DNA of 64,000 bases from positions 372,001 to 436,000 of the forward strand of contig NZ_JMLS01000002.1 of assembly GCF_000686845.1 (NCBI RefSeq). The letters run 5' to 3'. The notes beneath the pieces are model-generated. The model saw nothing but the letters and a program-made list of their open reading frames with translations. It had not been told where the DNA came from and did no database searches. The DNA comes from Paenibacillus sp. UNC451MF (GTDB taxonomy: Bacteria; Bacillota; Bacilli; Paenibacillales; NBRC-103111). Of the stretch, positions 28,987-36,321 are shown piece after piece. Position 1 is the stretch's first letter; each line of letters opens with the position of its first letter. Both the position numbers and the translations under genes were made by a program.

Positions 28987-29265
28987 TTATTTTTTGAACT
29001 GCAGCATTTTGCGCTTGCCCTGCACCATTTGCTCCAGCTGCCATTTTTTCATTCGCTTGACCTTCTCCATTTCCTCTCTGGCTTCCTCATCCACCCCGAG
29101 CAGCTCATGCAAGTGCGCAGCGATGATCAGCAGAGCGAAGGCGATCCACGCAATGCCGAACACGGTTGGCAGTATAGCTTCCGAGCTCAAGTCCAGTCTC
29201 GGCACTGCATAAAACAGCATGCCTAGCGCCAAGCCCATAAGTACAATACTTTTCGTTCCCTTCAA
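28987..29265 (-). CDS. Small membrane protein with charged C-terminal tail
   Basis: A 92-residue protein of unknown function. The start is TTG 29265 (MKGTKSIVLMGLALG), eight bases after GGAGGG; upstream ATGs in the same frame lie before the ribosome site. Two membrane helices (IVLMGLALGMLFYAV and VFGIAWIAFALLIIAAHLHEL) precede a strongly charged helix (DEEAREEMEKVKRMKKWQLE). A sigma-E-like promoter upstream (29304-29332) suggests expression during sporulation. Confidence 0.75.
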   Translation of the reverse strand: MKGTKSIVLMGLALGMLFYAVPRLDLSSEAILPTVFGIAWIAFALLIIAAHLHELLGVDEEAREEMEKVKRMKKWQLEQMVQGKRKMLQFKK

Positions 29266-29303
29266 GTGTCGCTCCCTCCATTTCATCACAACTTGTACGA
29301 TAC

Positions 29304-29332
29304 ATTGTATGAAGCCTTCAGGAAAAATAGCA
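29304..29332 (-). promoter_or_regulatory. Possible sigma-E promoter for the small membrane gene
   Basis: On the minus strand TGCTATT (29326-29332) and CATACAAT (29304-29311) are spaced 14 bp. The -10 fits the sigma-E consensus exactly; the -35 fits only in part. Confidence 0.45.
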
Positions 29333-29360
29333 CTCTACATTTCGGACAAGCCTGTATCGT

Positions 29361-29396
29361 CAAAAAAGCCCCTTATCCGAAAGTGGATAAAGGGCT
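29361..29396 (-). terminator. Terminator after the acyltransferase gene
   Basis: On the minus strand GCCCTTTATCC and GGATAAGGGGC flank a short loop and are followed by six Ts. Confidence 0.85.
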
Positions 29397-29413
29397 AGTT
29401 ATGCCTGAACTTC

Positions 29414-30508
29414 TTAAGCTGTTCCTTGGGAAAGCTTTTTTTTCGGAGTAGGGCGTAGCCTTCTCATCGTTTGTCCATAGACGTAAGCCAACAGCCAAGG
29501 CACAGCCAGACTTAGAACAAAGGCGGTCAAAGTGTAAAGATGATAATCTATCATTGGGCCGCTAGTATTAGGCACATGCGTGCGCCAATAAGTCAGCACT
29601 GCCGGATGCATCAAATAAATACCGTACGATACGGCCCCTAGCGAAAGCAGCCATTTGGTCAAGAGCGGCCAGTGCTGAACCAGCTTTTTACCGATCCATA
29701 TGAAGCTCATGCCCGCAAACATCGGATAGGTATTGAAAATAATTTCATACCAAGTATTATCAAAGGTCATGCCCTTCAGCTCTTCGAACAAGAACAAGCC
29801 CATGAAGCTAACACCCAGAAGTACGCTTAACGGCAGCACCCAACCGATATTTTTACCGATCCATGTGCTAAAAGTCTGATAATTCATTCCCAGATAACCG
29901 CCTAGCGCAAACAAGCTAAAGTAAGTTACACAGAGCGATGCACTATGAGGAAGCGGCTCGATCCAATGACCATATCCGTAACAAGCGGCTTGGATGGCAA
30001 TTCCGATAAAAAACAGATTTTTGCGGAATCCTTGCGACACTCTGCACAGCCAAACGAGCAAAGGAAAGAGCAGATAAAACTGTACGATGATGATCATAAA
30101 GTAAAGATGATATGAGGCATCCGCCCAAGGCAGCAGATCTAGGAACTCGGCTCCGTCAAAGTGCAGCTGAGTCGGATCGAAAATCCATTGATTGTAAAGG
30201 TAATAAAAGACGGACCAGATCAAATACGGAAAAAGCACCTGCTTGACCCGTTTCAAATAGAAGGTCACCGCCTGCTTCCCGCTCCAGTCGTCAACATAAC
30301 GATAGAACAGCACTAGGCCGCTAATAAAAATAAAGACAGGCACGGCAAAATTGCTAAACTTGTTAATGGCAAGATACGCGGCTTGCGATACGCTGCCTAC
30401 AGGGAGCTCAACGGTTGCCTCCGAGGTGTTATGTATGAACAATACCGCCAAAATGGCAAAAGCCCTTACGATATCCAGCTCCAGTAACTTTGCTTTTTTT
30501 ACAGCCAA
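29414..30508 (-). CDS. Acyltransferase 3 family integral membrane protein (OafA/WecH-like)
   Basis: A multi-pass enzyme that transfers acetyl or other acyl groups to exported carbohydrates. About ten hydrophobic helices are visible. The family N-terminal motif is ELDIVRAFAILAVLFIHNTS, with the conserved Arg and His, and the region FSNFAVPVFIFISGLVLFYR is typical. I place the start at TTG 30508 (MAVKKAKLLELD), twelve bases after GGAAGG; the frame is open to 30640 but the added residues are not family-like. It is divergent from the DeoR-HAD-MFS operon. The substrate is unknown; a cell-surface polymer is likely. Confidence 0.83.
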   Translation of the reverse strand: MAVKKAKLLELDIVRAFAILAVLFIHNTSEATVELPVGSVSQAAYLAINKFSNFAVPVFIFISGLVLFYRYVDDWSGKQAVTFYLKRVKQVLFPYLIWSVFYYLYNQWIFDPTQLHFDGAEFLDLLPWADASYHLYFMIIIVQFYLLFPLLVWLCRVSQGFRKNLFFIGIAIQAACYGYGHWIEPLPHSASLCVTYFSLFALGGYLGMNYQTFSTWIGKNIGWVLPLSVLLGVSFMGLFLFEELKGMTFDNTWYEIIFNTYPMFAGMSFIWIGKKLVQHWPLLTKWLLSLGAVSYGIYLMHPAVLTYWRTHVPNTSGPMIDYHLYTLTAFVLSLAVPWLLAYVYGQTMRRLRPTPKKKLSQGTA

Positions 30509-30666
30509 ATGAAACCCAATCCTTCCGTCTCTCGTCAAGTAACATCCATGAGTTTTTAGAGTAAGCTTGTACTTCTGCATTGTATCATAAGAACGGGGGA
30601 TGCTTTCAAATCCTTTTGAAAAAAACTTATAAATACGCACTTATACTTAAATTTACTTAAAATTCA

Positions 30667-30696
30667 TTGCGCATTATGCATAAAATGCCTTATACT
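30667..30696 (+). promoter_or_regulatory. Promoter for the DeoR-HAD-MFS operon
   Basis: TTGCGC (30667-30672) and TATACT (30691-30696) with an 18-bp spacer. The spacer contains an imperfect dyad (GCATTA-TGCA-TAAAATGC) that could be the DeoR-family operator. Confidence 0.5.
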
Positions 30697-30739
30697 ATAC
30701 TTACCATGAATGATTCCGATGAGGAAAGGAGATGACGTA

Positions 30740-31519
30740 TTGTACCAGGAAGAAAGACTAATCGGTATCCTGCATCATTTGGAGCGGCATCAGAGAATCA
30801 GTATTGAAACGATCTGCGAACTGTTCGACGTCTCGCGAGATACGGCCCGGAGGGATATCATTCGCCTTGAAGAGCAGGGAAGCATCCTGCGTACACGCGG
30901 GGGCGCCATACTTCCTACTCTTTCAAATCACGTAGCCAATTACAGTGACAGACTGCGTGACGAGGCCACCACAGAATCAAAGAAAGCTATAGGCCGCATG
31001 GCCGCCACCCTTATCCATAATGGAGACTATCTTTTGTTAGACGCATCGACAACGGTCCAATTCGCTGCCGAAAGCATGCATACCCACGGACATGTCGTTG
31101 TCACCAATTCTATTGATATCGCCGACATATTAAATCGCAAGGAGGGCATCGATGTTCATCTGCTAGGTGGAAAGCTTCATCCGGAGCATAGGCTTATTTA
31201 CGGAGCACGCGCGTTGGAAATGCTGGGCGACTATCATGTCCACAAGCTGCTGCTAGGTACTTGTGCCATTACGCCGGACGGTTTGACCAATCCCTATGAG
31301 GAAGAGGGCTTTCTCGTAAGAGAAATGATGCGCCGGGCAGATCAAGTTATACTGCTTGCAGATCATACCAAGTTCGGCAAGCGGCAGTTTAACCGCATAT
31401 CCGGACTCGACCCCATCGATATCATTATTACCGACGAAGAACCGACTGCGGAGATGAAAGAGGCTCTGCAGCAGCATGAGATCGATATTATAGTAGCAAA
31501 AGGAGACAACGAGCGATGA
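30740..31519 (+). CDS. DeoR-family transcriptional regulator
   Basis: A 259-residue repressor-type regulator. The start is TTG 30740 (MYQEERLIGILHHLERHQRI), eight bases after AAAGGAG; the frame opens at 30710 without a ribosome site. The N-terminal HTH contains ISIETICELFDVSRDTARRD and the GGAIL wing; the remaining 190 residues are the DeoR sensor fold related to sugar-phosphate isomerases (LLDASTTVQFAAESM). Such regulators respond to sugar phosphates. It overlaps the HAD phosphatase gene by four bases, and a transporter follows, so a sugar or polyol is the likely signal. Confidence 0.9.
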   Translation: MYQEERLIGILHHLERHQRISIETICELFDVSRDTARRDIIRLEEQGSILRTRGGAILPTLSNHVANYSDRLRDEATTESKKAIGRMAATLIHNGDYLLLDASTTVQFAAESMHTHGHVVVTNSIDIADILNRKEGIDVHLLGGKLHPEHRLIYGARALEMLGDYHVHKLLLGTCAITPDGLTNPYEEEGFLVREMMRRADQVILLADHTKFGKRQFNRISGLDPIDIIITDEEPTAEMKEALQQHEIDIIVAKGDNER

Positions 31520-32334
31520 TCAAACTCATTGTCAGCGATTTGGATGGAACGCTGCTTCAAAAAGGCCATCATATTCACGATAGAGATCGTCAAGCGATAT
31601 ACAATGCGCTTGAAAACGGAATCTCGGTATGCTTCGCCTCTGGAAGGATGTACCCAGAGATACGTCATGTAATGAACGAGCTCGAGCTTGAAGTTCCCGC
31701 CGTATCCCAGAATGGAGCCTACGTTCATACGGCAGAGCGCAAGCTTATCCGTCAAGACACGTTCGAAACCTCCTTGATCAAGGAATTGGCAGTCGTAGCT
31801 TTGGATATGCCTTTCGTAACCGTCATGTGTGCTCCCGATCATTATGTGCTTACAGAACTAAATGAACGCAACGCCCATATTCAAGCTAACCTGTTAGCTC
31901 CGGTTCATGTGATGCCTCATGCGGTTGAGGCACTGGGTAAAGAGTTAATCTGCGGCAAAATTACTTTTTTAGGGGATATTGAAAAGCTGCTTATTTTGCA
32001 AAAGCAGCTGCTATCGGCTTACGGCGGTCACATCGACGCCTATGTTGCCGATGTGGACTGCCTAGATGTGATGCCGCGCCATATATCCAAGGGTAACGGA
32101 TTGAGAGCTCTACAGGAGCATCTCGGCATTTTGCCGGAAGAGACGCTCTGCATCGGAGATTCCTTCAATGACGTGTCCATGTTTGCCACTACTCCGCACA
32201 GCTTTGCCATGGCTAACAGCCATCCAGACTTAAGAGCAAAAGCTCGTTACACAGCAAACGGCGTAGCCGATGCGATCGAATGGGCGCTGAAGTCCGTCAG
32301 CGATAAGGTCATTGGGAAAGAAGGACGCTCATGA
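31516..32334 (+). CDS. Cof-type HAD-superfamily phosphatase
   Basis: A 272-residue haloacid-dehalogenase phosphatase with a type-IIB cap. Motif I is VSDLDGTLLQKG (nucleophile Asp9), motif II is CFASGRMY, the Lys is near HISKGNGLRALQ, and motif IV is CIGDSFNDVSMF. These enzymes dephosphorylate sugar phosphates and similar metabolites. ATG at 31516, overlapping both neighbours by four bases (DeoR before, MFS after), so all three are one translationally coupled operon. It may prevent sugar-phosphate build-up for the transporter's substrate; this is inference. Confidence 0.92.
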   Translation: MIKLIVSDLDGTLLQKGHHIHDRDRQAIYNALENGISVCFASGRMYPEIRHVMNELELEVPAVSQNGAYVHTAERKLIRQDTFETSLIKELAVVALDMPFVTVMCAPDHYVLTELNERNAHIQANLLAPVHVMPHAVEALGKELICGKITFLGDIEKLLILQKQLLSAYGGHIDAYVADVDCLDVMPRHISKGNGLRALQEHLGILPEETLCIGDSFNDVSMFATTPHSFAMANSHPDLRAKARYTANGVADAIEWALKSVSDKVIGKEGRS

Positions 32335-33539
32335 GTAAGCTGGTCTGGATCGGCTGCTGCTTTTATTTACTGATCGGATTTACTTCCGTCGTTGCCGCCG
32401 CCCTTTTACCCGAGCTTATGGCACACTATGGACGCGATTATGCAGATGGGGGCAACTTGATCTTCACCCAATTTTTCGGATTTTTGCTTGGCGTCGTTAC
32501 TCAGCCGTGGTGGTCCAGGTGGTTAGGACGGATCCGCATGCTCTCTTTTACGTTATATTTCATCTGTATTGGTTATTTGATCATCGGCCTTCTCCCCCCT
32601 TGGCCTGTCGTATTACTCTGTTTGCCGTTGGTTGGCTTTGGCTCGGGAATGATTGAATCGACCGTCGGCGCATTGATTATCGACGCCATAGAAGACAAGA
32701 AAGCTGTCGCGATGAGCCGGCTCGAAGTGTTTTTTGGTTCAGGGGCACTGCTAATGCCAGTTGCCATCAGCTTGCTTATAGCTAACGGCCGCTGGGAGTT
32801 CACCTTCTTCGGAACCTCCCTCTTTGCGCTCCTGCTGGCCTTCATCTGGTGGCGCTATAGTGCGGCGAACGGCAGTTTCATTAACATAACCGACGGTGCT
32901 GAAACTGAAACTCCAGCAGCTGTACCCAGGTCTACCAGCTTAAAGTACGGCAGCAAGCTCTCCTCTACAATGCTCGTTTGCTGTATTATCGTGTTCTTCA
33001 TTTATGTGGGACTGGAGATGAGCATTGTGAACTTCCTGCCATCCATCCTGCTGGAATCGATGGATGTTAACGCAGCAGTCGCCTCGCTCAGCGTGAGCTT
33101 CTTTTGGGGGACTATGGTGCTCGGCAGACTCGTCTGCGGCCTTCTCGCCGAGAAATATGGATATGTCCGTTATTTGCTTTGGTGTTCTACAGCTACAGTT
33201 CTCGTATTGATTGGTCTTGCATTAATGAAGCAGCTGGTTGGAGCCTTCATCATGATTTTATTAATCGGCTTGTTTATGTCCGGCTTGTTTTCTATTGCAC
33301 TTATATTTAGCAATTCCTTGTTCCCTGGACGAACCGAGCAAACGACCAGCAAACTCATTGCCGCCAGCGGAATCGGCGGGGCCGCTTTTTCCTGGCTAAC
33401 CGGACGATTCATGGAGCATGCGTCGGTATCTTTTACCCTGTGGTTTCTCGTTGTTCTCGGAATCTTGTTGGTAGCTATGCTGGCTGTAATCTCAAGAATG
33501 AAACCAACTCCCTCCGCAGAGTACACCTCTTGCGGATGA
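32331..33539 (+). CDS. Major facilitator superfamily transporter
   Basis: A 402-residue MFS protein with about twelve hydrophobic helices and a central hydrophilic loop (about residues 180-205). The first helix is LVWIGCCFYLLIGFTSVVAA and the 2-3 loop has WWSRWLGRIRML, a basic loop at the usual position. Helices 7-12 include VLGRLVCGLLAEKYGYV, a second copy of the basic loop. It resembles fucose/glucose-type or YfkF-like permeases in layout, but I cannot name the substrate. It is the last gene of the DeoR-HAD-MFS operon and is followed by a terminator. Confidence 0.88.
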   Translation: MSKLVWIGCCFYLLIGFTSVVAAALLPELMAHYGRDYADGGNLIFTQFFGFLLGVVTQPWWSRWLGRIRMLSFTLYFICIGYLIIGLLPPWPVVLLCLPLVGFGSGMIESTVGALIIDAIEDKKAVAMSRLEVFFGSGALLMPVAISLLIANGRWEFTFFGTSLFALLLAFIWWRYSAANGSFINITDGAETETPAAVPRSTSLKYGSKLSSTMLVCCIIVFFIYVGLEMSIVNFLPSILLESMDVNAAVASLSVSFFWGTMVLGRLVCGLLAEKYGYVRYLLWCSTATVLVLIGLALMKQLVGAFIMILLIGLFMSGLFSIALIFSNSLFPGRTEQTTSKLIAASGIGGAAFSWLTGRFMEHASVSFTLWFLVVLGILLVAMLAVISRMKPTPSAEYTSCG

Positions 33540-33555
33540 GTCTTAACTTCCTTCA

Positions 33556-33596
33556 AACGCTATGCTCCTATAATCGTATAGGCATAGCGTTTTTTA
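33556..33596 (+). terminator. Terminator of the DeoR-HAD-MFS operon
   Basis: AACGCTATGC and GCATAGCGTTT arms followed by a T run. Confidence 0.85.
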
Positions 33597-33619
33597 GCTT
33601 TACATTTTACCTGGCAACT

Positions 33620-33648
33620 AATAATATTAGGTAATACCTAATATTATT
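33620..33648. promoter_or_regulatory. 29-bp perfect palindrome, probable XRE operator
   Basis: AATAATATTAGGTA and TACCTAATATTATT are perfect 14-bp arms around one base. It lies 60 bases before an XRE regulator gene that is coupled to def. An 11-bp direct repeat, CAACTAATAAT, brackets it (33616 and about 33658). Confidence 0.7.
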
Positions 33649-33707
33649 TAAAATGACAACTAATAATCTACTTATAACTTCAACAATAGACATTGGAGGT
33701 CATAGTT

Positions 33708-33956
33708 ATGCTGGTTTGGATGTTAAGGCAGGTTATGGCTAGCAGAGGCATATGGAGCGGAGCGGCGTTAGCCCGTCTACTGAAGGAGAAAGCCGACTAT
33801 TCCTTGTCCCCTCCTTCCATTAGTGCTCTGCTCGCAGGACAGCCGCGTCAGATGAAGGCCGAAACAATGGACGCACTATGCACGGCGTTGGAATGTACAC
33901 CTAACGATTTATGGGTGTATACGCCAGCAAAACAAATTGCTCAAGGAGGTCAGTAA
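33708..33956 (+). CDS. XRE-family (Cro/CI-type) transcriptional regulator
   Basis: An 82-residue DNA-binding protein made almost entirely of a lambda-repressor-like HTH: SGAALARLLKEKADYSLSPP, then SISALLAGQPRQMKAETMDA and LCTALECTPNDLWVY, the usual Cro/CI ending. The start is ATG 33708, with TGGAGGT seven bases upstream; a TTG at 33693 is upstream of that site. A large palindrome sits in its promoter region, so autoregulation is likely. The ribosome site of def lies inside its last codons, so it is co-expressed with peptide deformylase. Confidence 0.88.
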   Translation: MLVWMLRQVMASRGIWSGAALARLLKEKADYSLSPPSISALLAGQPRQMKAETMDALCTALECTPNDLWVYTPAKQIAQGGQ

Positions 33957-33959
33957 ACG

Positions 33960-34478
33960 TTGGCTGAGAAAATAATCGTCCCTTTCGGCGACCCCATTTT
34001 GCGCAAGACGGCGAAACCTGTCACTGAGTTCAATGCAAAGCTGTACAAGCTGCTCGACGATATGACGGACACATTATATGCAGAGGATGGAAGAGCCGGA
34101 CTGGCCGCCCCCCAGGTAGGCATCTTAAAAAGAGTCATTGTTATGGATTGCGGCGACGGTCTGATCGAGCTGATTAATCCTGAAATCATACGAATGAGCG
34201 GAGAGCAGAGTGGTCCGGAGGCATGTCTTTCTTTCCCCGAGCATACAGGCATCGTTAAGAGAGCCCAGTATGTTCAATTAACGACCATGAACCGGGCTGG
34301 TGAGACGATAACGCTTGAAGGCGATGGCTATCTCGCCCGCTGCATTCAACATGAAATTGACCATCTGAACGGCGTGCTCTTTATCGATCATATCAAGGGC
34401 AGCGAGCTGTACCACGACCGCACCAATAAAAAGGTTCCTCTATTGGATGTCCTCCGATTATCGAGACAAAGTATATAG
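33960..34478 (+). CDS. def: Peptide deformylase
   Basis: Removes the N-formyl group from new proteins. The 172 residues contain all three metal/catalytic motifs: GLAAPQVG (residues 45-52), EACLSFP (the family EGCLS motif with Ala for Gly), and QHEIDHLNGVLF. The start is TTG 33960 behind AAGGAGGT, which lies in the end of the XRE gene. The pairing with a dedicated XRE regulator is unusual for a housekeeping enzyme; a second def elsewhere in the genome is plausible. Confidence 0.95.
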   Translation: MAEKIIVPFGDPILRKTAKPVTEFNAKLYKLLDDMTDTLYAEDGRAGLAAPQVGILKRVIVMDCGDGLIELINPEIIRMSGEQSGPEACLSFPEHTGIVKRAQYVQLTTMNRAGETITLEGDGYLARCIQHEIDHLNGVLFIDHIKGSELYHDRTNKKVPLLDVLRLSRQSI

Positions 34479-34491
34479 GCATTGCAGAAAA

Positions 34492-34546
34492 AATCACTGT
34501 GCTCATGCAGCAGGAGGCAATCTCTCTCTGCATGAACACAGTGATT
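34492..34546. terminator. Long-stem terminator between convergent def and lipoprotein genes
   Basis: AATCACTGTG-C-TCATGCAG pairs with CTGCATGA-A-CACAGTGATT, an 18-bp stem with one mismatch and a 17-base loop. A T run follows on the minus strand, so it mainly ends the lipoprotein transcript. Confidence 0.8.
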
Positions 34547-34563
34547 GTCATTTACAACTGGAT

Positions 34564-35859
34564 TTAAGAACTTGGCTTGCCGAACGTCTGCACCTGAGTC
34601 CACTTCTTCCCGCTGTCAACGGTCTGGTAGAGCTTCGAGGGTTGATTATAAGAACCGACCATTATCCAACCATTCTTACCATCCAGGAACGATGCATTCG
34701 CATTCAATCCAGGGAGCTGCTGGCTTCCGTTCACCCACGAAATGCCGCCATCCTGCGTCGAACCCACCGTTACGGCTCCGTTATCCCCACACGGTGCGCA
34801 CTCCCCTATCAAAAATGCCACATCAGAGCTTACTGCGTTTAACTGCCCAGGCTTGGTTCCCGGTCCTTTGGGTCCGGGCTGCTCGCCTATTTTATAGCCT
34901 GGAGCCGGGCCGCCTCCTGCGGTAGAATTGGCAACAACGGTCTTCCAATTCTTCCCTTCATCTTTGCTATGCAGCAGTGTGTAGGAGGTCTGATTCATGC
35001 CCGTTTCCCCGATCAGCAAAACCCACGCATCGCTCGTTTCCGTTGAACGGATAACGGCATTCGTCACTTGGCTTACCGTCGAATGCGTCCATACAGGCTT
35101 CCATGTTTTACCGCCGTCTTTTGTCAGCTGCACCTGATAATTCGGTTCTTTCATCGTCACGGCCCAGCCCTGACTTTTGGATATAAAGAACGGCTCTCCC
35201 TTTATATTTGCAGGAACCGAAAGTGCAGTCCAGGTTTTGCCGCCGTCCGATGTATATTGATTGCCGCTAAAGCCTTCTTGATCCGATATAAAACGGATGC
35301 TTTTGCTTATTGGAGCGGACTGTGAAACAACCGACCAAAGCGCTCCGCCATTGGTTGTCTGCAGCAGTCGCCCTTGCACTTTACTATTTGTACTGCCAGA
35401 ATCCCCTGATGCGCCTCCCGTTCGGACAAAGGCCCATCCCTTACTGTTGTCTATGAAGGAAAACGCCTCAATCTGACCCGGTCCCTGATATTGCTTCTCC
35501 CATTGTACCCCTCCATCCTTTGTATGCAGTACGACGCCGTCTCCTCCTGCCCAGCCTTCTGTCGGACTAATAAATTTAATAGAGGTTACAGCTGTCTCTG
35601 TTGCATTGGATTCCGATGCCGAAGCAGCCTTGGAAGGCTCTGGTGTCGTGCTTGCCGGAGGGTTTGGCGTTGCGTCATTACTATTCGAAGCGGCCTCGGA
35701 CCCCTGATCTCCCTCATTAACGGAAGGATCGGCAGTCGGTGCCGCAGCCGGTTTACCCGATGTACCCGCAGATGCCTGCTGATGCTCGCAGCCTACCGTT
35801 AGGGCTAACAGAATAACAGCCAGTATAGTCAACAACCATGAAATTTTTGTTCGGTTCAT
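34564..35859 (-). CDS. Lipoprotein with seven Asp-box (BNR) repeats, probable beta-propeller
   Basis: A 431-residue secreted lipoprotein. The lipobox is ALTVGC with Cys24, then a Ser/Pro/Ala-rich linker (about residues 26-90). The rest holds seven repeats of the S/T-x-D/N-x-G-x-x-W type: HTKDGGVQW, QTTNGGALW, YTSDGGKTW, LTKDGGKTW, HSKDEGKNW, STQDGGISW and QTVDSGKKW, one per blade of a likely seven-bladed propeller as in sialidase/Ycf48-like proteins. No sialidase catalytic residues are evident, so a binding or assembly role on the cell surface is more likely. ATG at 35859; monocistronic. Confidence 0.85.
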   Translation of the reverse strand: MNRTKISWLLTILAVILLALTVGCEHQQASAGTSGKPAAAPTADPSVNEGDQGSEAASNSNDATPNPPASTTPEPSKAASASESNATETAVTSIKFISPTEGWAGGDGVVLHTKDGGVQWEKQYQGPGQIEAFSFIDNSKGWAFVRTGGASGDSGSTNSKVQGRLLQTTNGGALWSVVSQSAPISKSIRFISDQEGFSGNQYTSDGGKTWTALSVPANIKGEPFFISKSQGWAVTMKEPNYQVQLTKDGGKTWKPVWTHSTVSQVTNAVIRSTETSDAWVLLIGETGMNQTSYTLLHSKDEGKNWKTVVANSTAGGGPAPGYKIGEQPGPKGPGTKPGQLNAVSSDVAFLIGECAPCGDNGAVTVGSTQDGGISWVNGSQQLPGLNANASFLDGKNGWIMVGSYNQPSKLYQTVDSGKKWTQVQTFGKPSS

Positions 35860-36240
35860 ACTGTTCTCTCCTCTGCTTGAAAATGTACGAACAACGAAAT
35901 CGTTCGTATAAGAAAATGCCTCTCCTCACTAGTATGGACGGAAAAAGCAAAAAAATGGTTACAGCTTCTATGATTTTTGTGTTCAATTTTGAAATAGCAG
36001 CGCTTACAAATCAATTCTTTTCAAAAAAACAGCCCCTACTTTCTGGGTTTCCAATTTGTTTACAATATCCATAAGTCTTAAGGCCTATTTTATTTATTTC
36101 TACATTATTCCCTTTGTTCCTCCTTTTTGTGCCATTTTTTTCACAAGAAATGTTGTCAGCCTCATGTATTCCTTTGTCCCTCTCCTGTTTCAAGAAAACA
36201 AGTTCTTATCGTTCCTTCGCCTAACGGTGCAGTTTCTTTT
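35860..36240. other. Intergenic region with an inverted repeat near the lipoprotein start
   Basis: The 462-base gap before the first yheD-like gene contains TACGAAC-N9-GTTCGTA (35886-35908), a perfect 7-bp dyad that may be an operator for the lipoprotein gene, then AT-rich sequence with no coding potential I can support, and the promoter listed at 36241. Confidence 0.35.
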
Positions 36241-36270
36241 CACCAAGGGCAAAACGCCCTCATATGATGA
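36241..36270 (+). promoter_or_regulatory. Sigma-K-type promoter of the first YheC/YheD gene
   Basis: CACC (36241-36244), a 16-bp spacer, and CATATGATGA (36261-36270) fit the late mother-cell sigma-K pattern (mACm-N16-CATAnnnTA). The spacer holds a GGGC/GCCC hairpin. Almost the same sequence precedes the paralog at 43268 on the other strand. Confidence 0.65.
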
Positions 36271-36321
36271 AGTAGTTCACTTGAGATTACTGCAAGCTGG
36301 CGAAGGGAAGGAGCTGCCGGA

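Noticed and set aside
36241-36265. The GGGC/GCCC hairpin before copy 1 read as a terminator
   Set aside because: It is followed by CATATGATGA, not by a T run, and the whole segment is conserved before copy 5 as a promoter.
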